Shown: positions 25,818 to 34,039 of the stretch, one piece after another
How the letters are laid out: each line of letters starts with the position of its first letter
Numbering within the stretch: the stretch's first letter is position 1
NCBI GenBank assembly: GCA_044225795.1
Contig: JBGAIF010000003.1
Location: forward strand, 248,001-312,000
DNA length: 64,000 nt
Direction: 5' to 3'
Origin: Nemorincola sp044225795
GTDB taxonomy: Bacteria; Bacteroidota; Bacteroidia; Chitinophagales; Chitinophagaceae
The notes under the pieces: model-generated
The model's input: only the letters and a program-made list of their open reading frames with translations
What the model was told of the DNA's origin: nothing
The model's database searches: none
Translations under genes and position numbers: made by a program

Positions 25818-27653
25818 ATGAAAGGCTTTTTTAAGCTGTTATTGTTTTTGCCCGTTCTTATGTATTGTTTTCGGGTGAATGGGCAACAACAAGGCCATGA
25901 ACGGATTGATTCCCTGCTAAAGGAAATACCGCTGGCGAAGGAGGATACTGTAAAAGCGGGTATTTATGTTGAGTTGTCAAATATTTATTCCGGGTATTCT
26001 ACAGACACAGGTATTGTTTTCGGAGAACAGGGGCTGACCCTAAGTGAGCGACTGAAATGGAGTGCAGGTATAGCAGCAGCCAACTACTATTTAGGATTCA
26101 ACTATTATAACCGTTCTGACCATCCGAAATCCCTTCAATACCTGTTTGCCGCATTAAAAGTATATGAGGCGATACATGACGAAAGAGGAGAAGCTAATAC
26201 GCTCAGAAAAATCGGTAATATCTATAGGGATCAGAAGAATTATCCCAAATCACTAGAGTATTACTTTAAGGCGTTAAAGCTATTTGAAAAGACCGGGGAC
26301 AGACTGGGCATGGGCAAAACATTTTCCAACATAGGCCAGATATACGCTTTCCAGAGCAGGAACAAGGAGGCGATGGATTATGAGGGAAAAGCGCTGAATA
26401 TAGAAAAAGAGCAAGGGTATGTGAATGGGATGGTCATTTCTTATCTAAGGATCGGCGATATATATGCCAACGAGCAGAACTATACGGCAAGTCTTGAATA
26501 CAAACTGAAGGCATTGGACATAGCTGTGAATAACTATGACAAGCATATCATAGCCAAAGAACAATTGCAGGAAGCCTATGGTGGTGTTGGTGAGTGTTAT
26601 CTTAACCTGGCAAGGAGTATCTCCGGAAAAGTGGATATGGCAAGACGTGATTCGGCTCTTCATAACGCCATCAATCACCTGGAGAAAGCGATAGCACTGG
26701 TAATTGACATGGGAGAGCTGATAGATATGCAGGCCTATTACAATTGTCTTGCCCAGGCAGAAATGTTATCCGGTAACTACGTGAACGCATATGACCATCT
26801 TCGGTTATCCTACCAGCTACAGGATTCCCTGTTTTCGGCAAGGAATAAGGAGAAAATTACCGAACTGGAAACAAAAAGGGAGAAAGAACTTAATGATAAG
26901 ATCACCAGGTTGGAACAGGCGAAGAAAAGAAATGAGCTGCTGGCGGTCATATCGGGTTTTGTGGTGTTACTTATCATTATTGCTATTGTTTTCAGGAATA
27001 ATAAACTACTGTCTTTTGAAAAAAGCAGATCTGATGATCTATTGCTGAATATACTGCCACCACAGGTGGCTGAGGAGTTAAAAGAGAACGGTAGCGCCAA
27101 GGCAAAGTATTTTGACCATGTCACTGTTCTGTTCACGGATTTTGTGAACTTTACACATGCCAGTGAGCAGATGACGCCGCAGGAACTAATAGATGAGCTA
27201 CACACTTGTTTCAAGGCTTTTGACGAAATAACAGCGAAATACCACATTGAAAAGATAAAAACAATAGGAGATGCCTACCTGGCGGCGGCAGGGGTGCCTA
27301 CGGCAGATACGTGTCATGCAGAGCATGTAGTGCAGGCGGCTATAGAGATCAATCGGTTCATGCAAGACCGGATTGCGGCAAAAAGCGATGGAGTATTCCG
27401 GATCAGGATAGGCATTCATAGCGGAAGTGTGATAGCCGGTATCGTAGGCGTAAAGAAGTTTGCATATGATATTTGGGGTGATACTGTGAATACAGCAGCC
27501 AGGATGGAGCAAAACAGTGAGGCAGGTAAAATAAACATTTCGGAAACTACCTACCAGCTTGTCAGGAATAGCTTTGCCTGTACATACAGGGGAGAGATAG
27601 AAGCCAAAAATAAAGGCAAGCTGAAAATGTACTTTGTATCTGACCATATTTAA
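25818..27653 (+). CDS. adenylate cyclase with periplasmic TPR sensor (second copy)
   Basis: A 611-residue paralogue of the gene at 11532 with the same order: signal peptide (to about residue 23, VNGQQ), TPR repeats (about 55-300), coiled linker, one membrane helix (about 374-391), the RSDDLLLNILP linker and a class III cyclase domain (about 425-611). Catalytic aspartates are in FTDF (about 438) and GDAYLAAAG (about 483), with adenine-selecting Lys in KIKTIGD and Asp in YDIWGD. The cyclase domains of the two paralogues are nearly identical in long stretches, while the TPR domains have diverged, which suggests the same output with different sensed partners. It starts at an ordinary ATG in an AT-rich upstream region. 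Confidence 0.9.
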   Translation: MKGFFKLLLFLPVLMYCFRVNGQQQGHERIDSLLKEIPLAKEDTVKAGIYVELSNIYSGYSTDTGIVFGEQGLTLSERLKWSAGIAAANYYLGFNYYNRSDHPKSLQYLFAALKVYEAIHDERGEANTLRKIGNIYRDQKNYPKSLEYYFKALKLFEKTGDRLGMGKTFSNIGQIYAFQSRNKEAMDYEGKALNIEKEQGYVNGMVISYLRIGDIYANEQNYTASLEYKLKALDIAVNNYDKHIIAKEQLQEAYGGVGECYLNLARSISGKVDMARRDSALHNAINHLEKAIALVIDMGELIDMQAYYNCLAQAEMLSGNYVNAYDHLRLSYQLQDSLFSARNKEKITELETKREKELNDKITRLEQAKKRNELLAVISGFVVLLIIIAIVFRNNKLLSFEKSRSDDLLLNILPPQVAEELKENGSAKAKYFDHVTVLFTDFVNFTHASEQMTPQELIDELHTCFKAFDEITAKYHIEKIKTIGDAYLAAAGVPTADTCHAEHVVQAAIEINRFMQDRIAAKSDGVFRIRIGIHSGSVIAGIVGVKKFAYDIWGDTVNTAARMEQNSEAGKINISETTYQLVRNSFACTYRGEIEAKNKGKLKMYFVSDHI

Positions 27654-27747
27654 TAAAACGGGAGTACGCACCGAAAGGAACATGGTAATTACCGACGAAT
27701 TGATACTATTTGCCGATTTATTATATTCATTTTCGCGTTACAAGGTG

Positions 27748-27755
27748 TACTTTTG
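27748..27755 (+). promoter_or_regulatory. -7 box of the lemA operon
   Basis: TACTTTTG is an exact TAnnTTTG match, 17 bases before the lemA ATG at 27773. Confidence 0.6.
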
Positions 27756-27772
27756 ACAAAAATCATTAAACA

Positions 27773-28351
27773 ATGAAAGGATTATATATTGCCTTAGGGA
27801 TCATTTTACTGATCGTATTATGGGGTGGTTGCGGTTACAATGGTATGAATGTAGCCAGTAAGGACGTGGACCAGAAGTGGGCTAATGTGCAAAGCAGCTA
27901 TCAACGCAGAAGCGACCTGATACCTAACCTGGTAGCAACAGTAAAGGGTGCGGCGAACTTTGAAACGACCACACTGACCCAGGTAATGCAGGCAAGGGCG
28001 AGCGCCAGCCAGATAAAGGTGGATGCAAAAGACCTGACCCCTGAAAAACTGCAGCAGTTCCAGGCAAGCCAGGGCCAACTGAGCCAGGCGCTGGGCAGAC
28101 TGATGGTGGTATCTGAACAATACCCGCAACTGAAGGCTAACGAGAACTTCAAGTCTCTGCAGGACCAGTTGGAAGGTACTGAGAACCGGATCAAGGTATC
28201 GCGTGATGATTATAATGTCGCTGTAAAGGATTATAATATCAAGGTATCTAACTTCCCGAACAATATACTTGCCGGTGTGTTTCACATGAAAGAAAAGCCT
28301 TCGTTCCAGGCAGAACAGGCAGCACAGAGTGCACCCAAAGTACAGTTCTAA
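27773..28351 (+). CDS. lemA: LemA family protein
   Basis: A 192-residue protein with one N-terminal membrane helix (about residues 3-20) and a helical domain outside. It bears the LemA pattern: YNGM near the helix, then VQSSYQRRSDLIPNLVATVKG, QARASASQI, and the C-terminal YNVAVKDYNIKVSNFPNN. The molecular role of LemA is not established. It is first in a tight three-gene unit with two TPM-domain proteins (9-base gap, then a 4-base overlap), a common association for the family. Confidence 0.93.
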   Translation: MKGLYIALGIILLIVLWGGCGYNGMNVASKDVDQKWANVQSSYQRRSDLIPNLVATVKGAANFETTTLTQVMQARASASQIKVDAKDLTPEKLQQFQASQGQLSQALGRLMVVSEQYPQLKANENFKSLQDQLEGTENRIKVSRDDYNVAVKDYNIKVSNFPNNILAGVFHMKEKPSFQAEQAAQSAPKVQF

Positions 28352-28360
28352 AGAACGCAT

Positions 28361-28825
28361 ATGATCTTTCCATTCTTCCGAAAGAAAAAACAGATACTTG
28401 ACCGCGATTCGCAATTGAAAGTTGTGGAATGCATTAAGGAAGCTGAGATAAAAACTACAGGCGAAGTGCGGGTATATGTGGAGACGCGCTGCGCCTACAT
28501 GGATGCAATGGACCGTGCCCGGGAAGTTTTCTTTCAACTGGGAATGGAGAAGACCCAGGAGCGCAACGCGATCATCATCTACCTTGCAACTGAGGACAGG
28601 CAGTATGCCCTGTTCGGAGATAAGGTGATCTATGAAAAAGCCGGTGGCCCTGTATTCTGGCAGTCAGCCTCTGACAAACTGCGCGACAGCCTGAAGAAAG
28701 GTGAGATCACTGAAGGGTTGTGCAACTGTGTGCGGGAACTAGGCCATGCATTAGCGACACATTTTCCTCATGATGCATCTGTGAACAAAAATGAATTGCC
28801 CGACGAAATAGTATTTGGTAAATGA
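28361..28825 (+). CDS. TPM-domain protein (soluble)
   Basis: A 154-residue protein holding one TPM (TLP18.3/Psb32/MOLO-1) domain: KEAEIKTTGEVRVYVE, NAIIIYLATEDRQYALFGD and the helical segment SLKKGEITEGLCNCVRELGHAL. A few basic residues (FFRKKK) precede it, but there is no signal peptide, so a cytoplasmic location is likely, unlike its partner. Some TPM proteins have weak phosphatase activity; nothing here proves that. It overlaps the next gene by four bases (ATGA). Confidence 0.85.
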   Translation: MIFPFFRKKKQILDRDSQLKVVECIKEAEIKTTGEVRVYVETRCAYMDAMDRAREVFFQLGMEKTQERNAIIIYLATEDRQYALFGDKVIYEKAGGPVFWQSASDKLRDSLKKGEITEGLCNCVRELGHALATHFPHDASVNKNELPDEIVFGK

Positions 28826-29631
28826 TAAAGAAAATGAGCCTGCGCATAGGTGCCTTGCTGGCACTGCTGTTCATCGGATCGGTGGCGCTTGCGGACAGTA
28901 AGGATTTTCCTGAAAAGCCCGCAGTCATCAATGCCGTGAACGATTATGCTCATGTGCTGTCGGATAATGAGCGGGCCCAGTTAGAATCGAAGTTGCGTGG
29001 CTTTGAACAGACCACATCCAACGAGATCATCGTTGTTACCATTACAGATATAGGAGACTATGCTGTGTCTGATTATGCCACCATACTAGGTAAGAACTGG
29101 GGCATAGGCAAGGCTGGCAAAAATAATGGTATCGTGGTGCTTGCCGCCATTAATAACCATAAGATAAACATTTCTACAGGCAAGGGGCTGGAGGGCGCGC
29201 TCACCGACCTTACCTGCGGGCGAATCATCCGTAATGAGATCACGCCTGCTTTCCGGAAGGGCGACTATTATGAGGGTTTCTCTAAAGCTGCCGATGCTAT
29301 CATTGCCGCTACCAAGGGAGAATACAAGGCCGATGCGAAGAAAGATGTAAAGAATGTTTCGGGCACGGCGCTTATCATCATCGTTATTATTATCGTGCTC
29401 ATACTAAAGATCATGAGGCGCGGCGGCGGTGGAGGTGGTAACTATATGAGTGGCGGCGGCGCGGGAAATTTTCTGGCTGGTATGCTGATGAGCGAGTTAC
29501 TGAACGGCAGACGCGGCGGAGGCTGGGGTGGTGGCAGCGGCGGTTGGGGCGGTGGCGATAGTGGTGGCGGGTTTGGCGGCTTCGGTGGTGGCGGTGATTT
29601 TGGTGGTGGCGGTGCCAGCGGAAGCTGGTAG
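28822..29631 (+). CDS. TPM-domain membrane protein with glycine-rich tail (YgcG type)
   Basis: A 269-residue protein: signal peptide (about residues 1-24, SVALA), a TPM domain outside the membrane (about 30-165, with VNDYAHVLSDNER and NIStGKGLEGALTD), one membrane helix (about 176-194) and a cytoplasmic tail made mostly of Gly, Trp and Ser ending GASGSW. This is the usual design of YgcG-like proteins that accompany LemA. It is translationally coupled to the preceding TPM gene. The function is unknown; the cassette is often thought to act in envelope homeostasis (inference). Confidence 0.88.
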   Translation: MIKKMSLRIGALLALLFIGSVALADSKDFPEKPAVINAVNDYAHVLSDNERAQLESKLRGFEQTTSNEIIVVTITDIGDYAVSDYATILGKNWGIGKAGKNNGIVVLAAINNHKINISTGKGLEGALTDLTCGRIIRNEITPAFRKGDYYEGFSKAADAIIAATKGEYKADAKKDVKNVSGTALIIIVIIIVLILKIMRRGGGGGGNYMSGGGAGNFLAGMLMSELLNGRRGGGWGGGSGGWGGGDSGGGFGGFGGGGDFGGGGASGSW

Positions 29632-29676
29632 TTTTTTGGTAGTAGTTAATTGGCGATGTTAACCTGAGCCATTTAC

Positions 29677-30441
29677 CTACCCTGCTTCGGGTTGGATCTG
29701 CTTCATTACATTTTCCTTATACTTAATGTTCTCCAGGTACAGGCCATGCCCGGGCACGTCGAAATAGGCCTTTGTACAATCCCTTGCTTCTATGATGCGG
29801 CGCAGATCATCTGCCGAACCTTTTCCGCGAGCTATTCGTAGCTGGGTGCCGACAAGCCCGCGCACCATGCCCCGAAGAAAGCGGTTGGCCTCTACTACAT
29901 AGTGCAGTTCATTGCCGTTGAATTCCCAATGCGAACGCAGGATGCTGCAATTGAAAGTAAAAGATTGTGTATTTCGTTTTGAGAATGATTCGAAGTTCTC
30001 ATATTCTTTGATAACACCTGCTGTCTCATTCAGCAAAAGCCTGTCTATACGGTAAGGGTAGTAGTATGCCCGCTCAAAAAGGAACGGATCCTTATGAAAA
30101 TAAATGCGGTACCTGTATTGGCGGGCAACGGCATCGAACCGGCAATTGAATTCCGGACCTTGAGCAACGCAGATGCGTTTAACACCGATGCCATGCGGCA
30201 GAATGGCATTGCATTTGTATTGAAAGTCGGGGCGCAATTCTGTATCGAGGTCGAAGTGGTAATAGTTGCATAATGCATGCACGCCTTCATCTGTGCGGCT
30301 GGCGCCTACTGTGTTAATGGGTATCCGTAGTATGGTGCTGATGGCATTGTTGATGGCCAACTGCACGGTAGGGGTCTCTCCCTGCACCTGGGATCCGTGA
30401 AACTTAGTACCATCATACATTACTTCTAAAACGTAGCGCAT
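29677..30441 (-). CDS. truA: tRNA pseudouridine(38-40) synthase TruA
   Basis: A 254-residue enzyme that makes pseudouridine at positions 38-40 of the tRNA anticodon stem. The catalytic aspartate is in GASRTDEGVHAL at about residue 51. Other family segments are VEANRFLRGMVRGLVGTQL and the N-terminal YDGTKFHGSQVQ. The length is normal. It is convergent with the TPM gene and followed upstream by a low-complexity island. Confidence 0.95.
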   Translation of the reverse strand: MRYVLEVMYDGTKFHGSQVQGETPTVQLAINNAISTILRIPINTVGASRTDEGVHALCNYYHFDLDTELRPDFQYKCNAILPHGIGVKRICVAQGPEFNCRFDAVARQYRYRIYFHKDPFLFERAYYYPYRIDRLLLNETAGVIKEYENFESFSKRNTQSFTFNCSILRSHWEFNGNELHYVVEANRFLRGMVRGLVGTQLRIARGKGSADDLRRIIEARDCTKAYFDVPGHGLYLENIKYKENVMKQIQPEAG

Positions 30442-30442
30442 T

Positions 30443-30513
30443 TTTTGAGTCGAAAGTAGAAAGTCAAAAGTAGAAAGACTTTAGTCAAAAGCCAAAAGTA
30501 GAAAGTAGAGAAA
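30443..30513. repeat. low-complexity island upstream of truA
   Basis: The stretch consists of imperfect copies of GTCGAAAGTAGAAA, GTCAAAAGTAGAAA and GCCAAAAGTAGAAA. It fills the gap between truA and the leftward DUF2157 gene, leaving no clear promoter. Confidence 0.7.
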
Positions 30514-30519
30514 TAGCCG

Positions 30520-31545
30520 TTATTGCTTTGCAGCGGCGGGTTTGCGGCGGCGCTCGAGGAGCCAGCCGAGGAGGCCAAAGGTAATGGCGAGTATGAGAAA
30601 GAAGATACCTTTGTTCATAGCATCCCAGAAGTATTCGAAATAGCGGGTATATAGATTGATAAGCAGGAACAGCACCCCGAAGTCGCGGGCAATATCATCT
30701 TTGAACCGGATACCGAGATAGAAGCTGCCGGCAGCGGCCAGCCCGAACACCAGGGAGTAGGCAAGCACATGCACCTGCCGTACCTGCTGCCAGTCTGCCA
30801 GCGAATTGTAATTGCCGAAAACAGATACCTGCCACAGCGCGGTAAAGAACAGCATCATGCCGCTCACGTAGGTGATGCGCCGCGCAAACTGCGCAGGAGC
30901 AAAGAATTGCTGAATGTATGATACACCTATGATGGCCAGCCCGAAAGCTGTGAAGCGGACCGGGTAGTTCATGCCGAGGAAGCGGTGGTCGTGGCCGAGC
31001 CAGCGGGAGAAAGAATAGAACCACGCCACTGATGCGATGACCGAACCTATCCACAACGCTTTTGAGCGAAAGGAGATACTCAGCACCATCAGTACGGGCA
31101 GTGCCATGCTCAGGAAGGCTGTGTAGGTGCCATCTATGTGGAAGTATTTGCAGAGGTATATCAGTGAGGTAAGAATAGCAAGCCCACCCAGCACCATGTA
31201 TATCTCGTAAGGGGTGGCGCTGATGTGCTTTATCTTCTTGCCTACATACCAGAACCACAAAGCGCCGAGCCCGGCTGTGATGATGGCGATGGTAAGGTCT
31301 GTGAGCGAGAAGTAGGCTTTTATTTTTTCCAGCAGCTTTTCATTGATGAATATGGCGCCGAATGCCATGAGGGTGCAGAAGAGGGCTACAAAAAAGAAGT
31401 ACTGCGCTATTTGCTGGCGCGAAGTTTGCCTGGGGGTAATGCTCCGGCGCAGGATGTCTGCCTGCTCAGAGGTAAGCAAGCCGTCCCCGGCCCATTCACT
31501 GAGTGCGCGGTTCAGTAGTTCTGTTTCGTGCTTGTCGGCTTTCAT
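30520..31545 (-). CDS. DUF2157 membrane protein
   Basis: A 341-residue protein with a soluble N-terminal segment (LNRALSEWAGDGLLTSEQADIL, about residues 10-35) typical of DUF2157, followed by about nine membrane helices and a basic LLERRRKPAAAKQ tail. The function of the family is unknown. The gene stands alone between an island of repeats and a terminator that belongs to the next leftward unit. Confidence 0.8.
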   Translation of the reverse strand: MKADKHETELLNRALSEWAGDGLLTSEQADILRRSITPRQTSRQQIAQYFFFVALFCTLMAFGAIFINEKLLEKIKAYFSLTDLTIAIITAGLGALWFWYVGKKIKHISATPYEIYMVLGGLAILTSLIYLCKYFHIDGTYTAFLSMALPVLMVLSISFRSKALWIGSVIASVAWFYSFSRWLGHDHRFLGMNYPVRFTAFGLAIIGVSYIQQFFAPAQFARRITYVSGMMLFFTALWQVSVFGNYNSLADWQQVRQVHVLAYSLVFGLAAAGSFYLGIRFKDDIARDFGVLFLLINLYTRYFEYFWDAMNKGIFFLILAITFGLLGWLLERRRKPAAAKQ

Positions 31546-31585
31546 TACCTGAAATATTATGTTGAAGGTACGGATTAGCAGAAAT

Positions 31586-31614
31586 AAAAAAGCCTCCCGG
31601 AAGGAGGCTTTTTT
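31586..31614 (-). terminator. terminator of the blaI-blaR1-like operon
   Basis: A 12-bp stem AAAAAAGCCTCC/GGAGGCTTTTTT with loop CGGA lies 17 bases beyond the stop of the leftward M56 peptidase gene. The A and T flanks make it usable in both directions. Confidence 0.85.
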
Positions 31615-31631
31615 GAATAGTTGAGGTCGGA

Positions 31632-33473
31632 TCAGTCGTTGACGAGGACGGACATGTAGCCTTTATTTCCAGAAATCGAGAACTTCTTGTCTTTGAGGTA
31701 GTCGCGGTATTTGTCGTATACTGAGTTGGTTTGTTTTTTGTCGTTGATGTAGAGCTCATCACCTTCTTTGCGTACGGAGTATTCCTTCGACTTGTCGATG
31801 AGCCCGTCACTATTAAGCTTGTTGAGGAATTCGCCATAGCCATCATATACTTTGCGTGCGTCAGCGTCAGTTTTGGTGATGACCTTTACTTTTACATTTC
31901 CAGCTTTTGCGAGTTCTTCTTTACTATTCTCCAGTTCTTTCATGGCTTCATCCATCTCTTTCTTTATTTCTATGCTGATCTGCTTGTTGGTCATGCCTTT
32001 CTCTTTGTTTACTTCTGCAAGGCTTTTCTCTATCTCCGCATTGATCTGCTTCCAGTCTACGTCTTTTAGTTTTTCGTTAGCACCTGCTATTTCTTTTTCT
32101 ATCTCTTCAAGGTTGATGGAGGTAGTAGTGGTTTGACAGTCTTTATTGCCTTTAGTCGTTTTATGATCGTTCGTCACTATCATTATTGTCTTTTGCTTGC
32201 CACCGGAGTCGAGGATGATCTTCTTCTGCACCTTGGTGCCATTCTGAGCATCATCGCCATTTACAGAGAGTTTAATATCAAGATCGTTACCATCTTCATC
32301 CTTGATGTGCTCCTCAATAGGTTCTAATGAATTTTTCTCAATTACTTTTTTGTTGCCTTTATCGTCAATGATAATGGCTTTGTACTTATAACTGCTCTTG
32401 GTAACAGTGTCCGCTTTTTTGTCTTTTGCCTTCTGTGCAAATGATGGCGTTGCTGTAAATGCTGCAATAGTGCAGGAAAGGGCAATGAACGCTATTACGA
32501 TCACTGCCAACTGGCTGTAGTTGGTGTTGTTCTTTTTCATTTCCATGATCCTTTTTATGCGGTTAAATAATTGGTGTTTCGTTCCGGATGCGGCAAGCGC
32601 CAGGCTGCTTTCTGTCCTGTGGCTTTCCAGTATTGATAGTGCGTGTGCATAGCTGAGCGGGTCGGCAGCGGCCACTACGAGGTCGTCGCAGCAGTGTTCA
32701 CGTTCTTTACGGATAATGGCTGAAGTAAGCCAGACGAATGGGTTGAAGAAGAGAATGGTCTCGATGACCACCTGGCACATATTCAGCAAGTAGTCGTGTC
32801 GCCTGATGTGTGCGAGCTCATGCAGGAGGATGGTCTCAACCTGGTCGGCAGAAAGATGGTTGATGGTCGCAATGGGCAGCAAGATGAAAGGTTTTATAGC
32901 GCCGACCATCACAGGTACGGATATACGCGTGGACAGATAGAGGCCTACATGCCTGTATATGCCGAGTTTCTGCCTGCAGCGTATCAGCATAGCAAGATAT
33001 TTTTCTGATACAGGAGCCAGTCCGGTGGTTCTTAGTGCACGGGCTTGTGTGGCATTGTAAAAGAAACGGCTGAGCATAAAACCGAGGCCTATGGCATAGA
33101 TGGCCAATACCAGTGTGAAGTTCTGCTCTATAAAATTCAGCAGTTGCGCATACCATGCAGCAGGTGCTACAGGCGCCGAAACTTCGACAACAGGAGCCGT
33201 ACCAGATGCCGCAAGGCTTACGGTATAGGCATGGGTTGTGGCGATCACACTATCAAGCCTGTTATATTGTATCATCCATGTGCCGGCGAAGCATATGATG
33301 ATGATGAGTAATGCTAAATAAGACAGGTAGTACCGGGCACGTGCGCTGATGCCGGGCAGTGCCCGCAGACAGACGTAAAGCATACCATATACCAATAACC
33401 CTTGCCAAAGAGAATAGAGGAGGGCAGAAGCCAGCGATTGTGCCAGTGACGTTGTTGCTGATAGTGTGTTCAT
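31632..33473 (-). CDS. BlaR1-like M56 membrane metallopeptidase
   Basis: A 613-residue protein. Three membrane helices (about residues 14-35, 46-66 and 116-138) precede the cytoplasmic M56 zinc peptidase domain with HELAH at about residue 219 and the downstream EREHCCDD. A further helix at about 325-345 leads to a periplasmic C-terminal part. In BlaR1 and MecR1 that part is a penicillin-binding sensor. Here it is about 265 residues of Lys/Glu/Asp-rich, coiled-coil-like sequence without visible serine-lysine motifs, so the signal is probably not a beta-lactam. It lies 18 bases downstream of its BlaI-type repressor gene, the normal operon arrangement, and should cleave or trigger loss of that repressor. 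Confidence 0.88.
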   Translation of the reverse strand: MNTLSATTSLAQSLASALLYSLWQGLLVYGMLYVCLRALPGISARARYYLSYLALLIIIICFAGTWMIQYNRLDSVIATTHAYTVSLAASGTAPVVEVSAPVAPAAWYAQLLNFIEQNFTLVLAIYAIGLGFMLSRFFYNATQARALRTTGLAPVSEKYLAMLIRCRQKLGIYRHVGLYLSTRISVPVMVGAIKPFILLPIATINHLSADQVETILLHELAHIRRHDYLLNMCQVVIETILFFNPFVWLTSAIIRKEREHCCDDLVVAAADPLSYAHALSILESHRTESSLALAASGTKHQLFNRIKRIMEMKKNNTNYSQLAVIVIAFIALSCTIAAFTATPSFAQKAKDKKADTVTKSSYKYKAIIIDDKGNKKVIEKNSLEPIEEHIKDEDGNDLDIKLSVNGDDAQNGTKVQKKIILDSGGKQKTIMIVTNDHKTTKGNKDCQTTTTSINLEEIEKEIAGANEKLKDVDWKQINAEIEKSLAEVNKEKGMTNKQISIEIKKEMDEAMKELENSKEELAKAGNVKVKVITKTDADARKVYDGYGEFLNKLNSDGLIDKSKEYSVRKEGDELYINDKKQTNSVYDKYRDYLKDKKFSISGNKGYMSVLVND

Positions 33474-33491
33474 AAAAAAGGAATTTTAAGA

Positions 33492-33872
33492 CTACTTGTT
33501 TTTCTTTTCCATGTCCTCGAGATACTTCTTAATGGCATCAAGCTCTTCTTTATTGGGCTTGTGTGTGCCCAATGCCTGCATCACCAGCTGAGAAGCGGAG
33601 CCGTTGAATACATTGTCTATCATCCTGCGAACAAGCTGCCCCTGCGTCTTATGACGGGAAATATTGGCGGTATAGACGTGGCTCTTATTTGATGCGTCCC
33701 TGGTCAGCAGTTCTTTGTCATACATGATCTGCATAAGCTTCAGTGTCGTGGTATATCCCGCATCCTTGTTCTTTTCCAGTATTTCGTGTACCTCCCTTAC
33801 CGTCATCGGGCCATTCTCCCAAAGTATGTTCAGTATTTCCAGTTCGCTGTCAGTTGGTTTGATGTTGCTCAT
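33492..33872 (-). CDS. BlaI/MecI-family transcriptional repressor
   Basis: A 126-residue winged-helix repressor. The DNA-binding domain (about residues 1-75) reads IKPTDSELEILNILWENGPMTVREVHEIL through YTTTLKLMQIMYDKELLTRD. The C-terminal part (RRMIDNVFNGSASQLVMQAL) is the dimer domain. I chose the ATG at 33872: the frame is open 36 bases further, but that extension runs close to the operators. Two copies of a 16-bp palindrome lie just upstream, so the gene and its M56 partner are almost surely autoregulated. Confidence 0.9.
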   Translation of the reverse strand: MSNIKPTDSELEILNILWENGPMTVREVHEILEKNKDAGYTTTLKLMQIMYDKELLTRDASNKSHVYTANISRHKTQGQLVRRMIDNVFNGSASQLVMQALGTHKPNKEELDAIKKYLEDMEKKNK

Positions 33873-33889
33873 TGTATATGTTCTTGTTC

Positions 33890-33929
33890 TACGAATTATT
33901 TCGTACACAAACCTACGAATTATTTCGTA
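33890..33929. promoter_or_regulatory. two tandem BlaI-type operators
   Basis: The same 16-bp sequence, TACGAATTATTTCGTA (arms TACGAA and TTCGTA around four bases), occurs at 33890-33905 and again at 33914-33929, identical at every position. The centres are 24 bp apart and the first lies 17 bases before the repressor ATG. The placement is that of an autoregulated BlaI repressor. Confidence 0.8.
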
Positions 33930-34039
33930 AATGCAAGATCATTTTTCCGGGAAGGAGTATTTTTCCTGCTTTTTAAGAGTTCTTTGGGAATTTCCTAGGA
34001 ACCGGGAGTAGCTTTTGCGGAATAAGGGCGGGTCAACGA

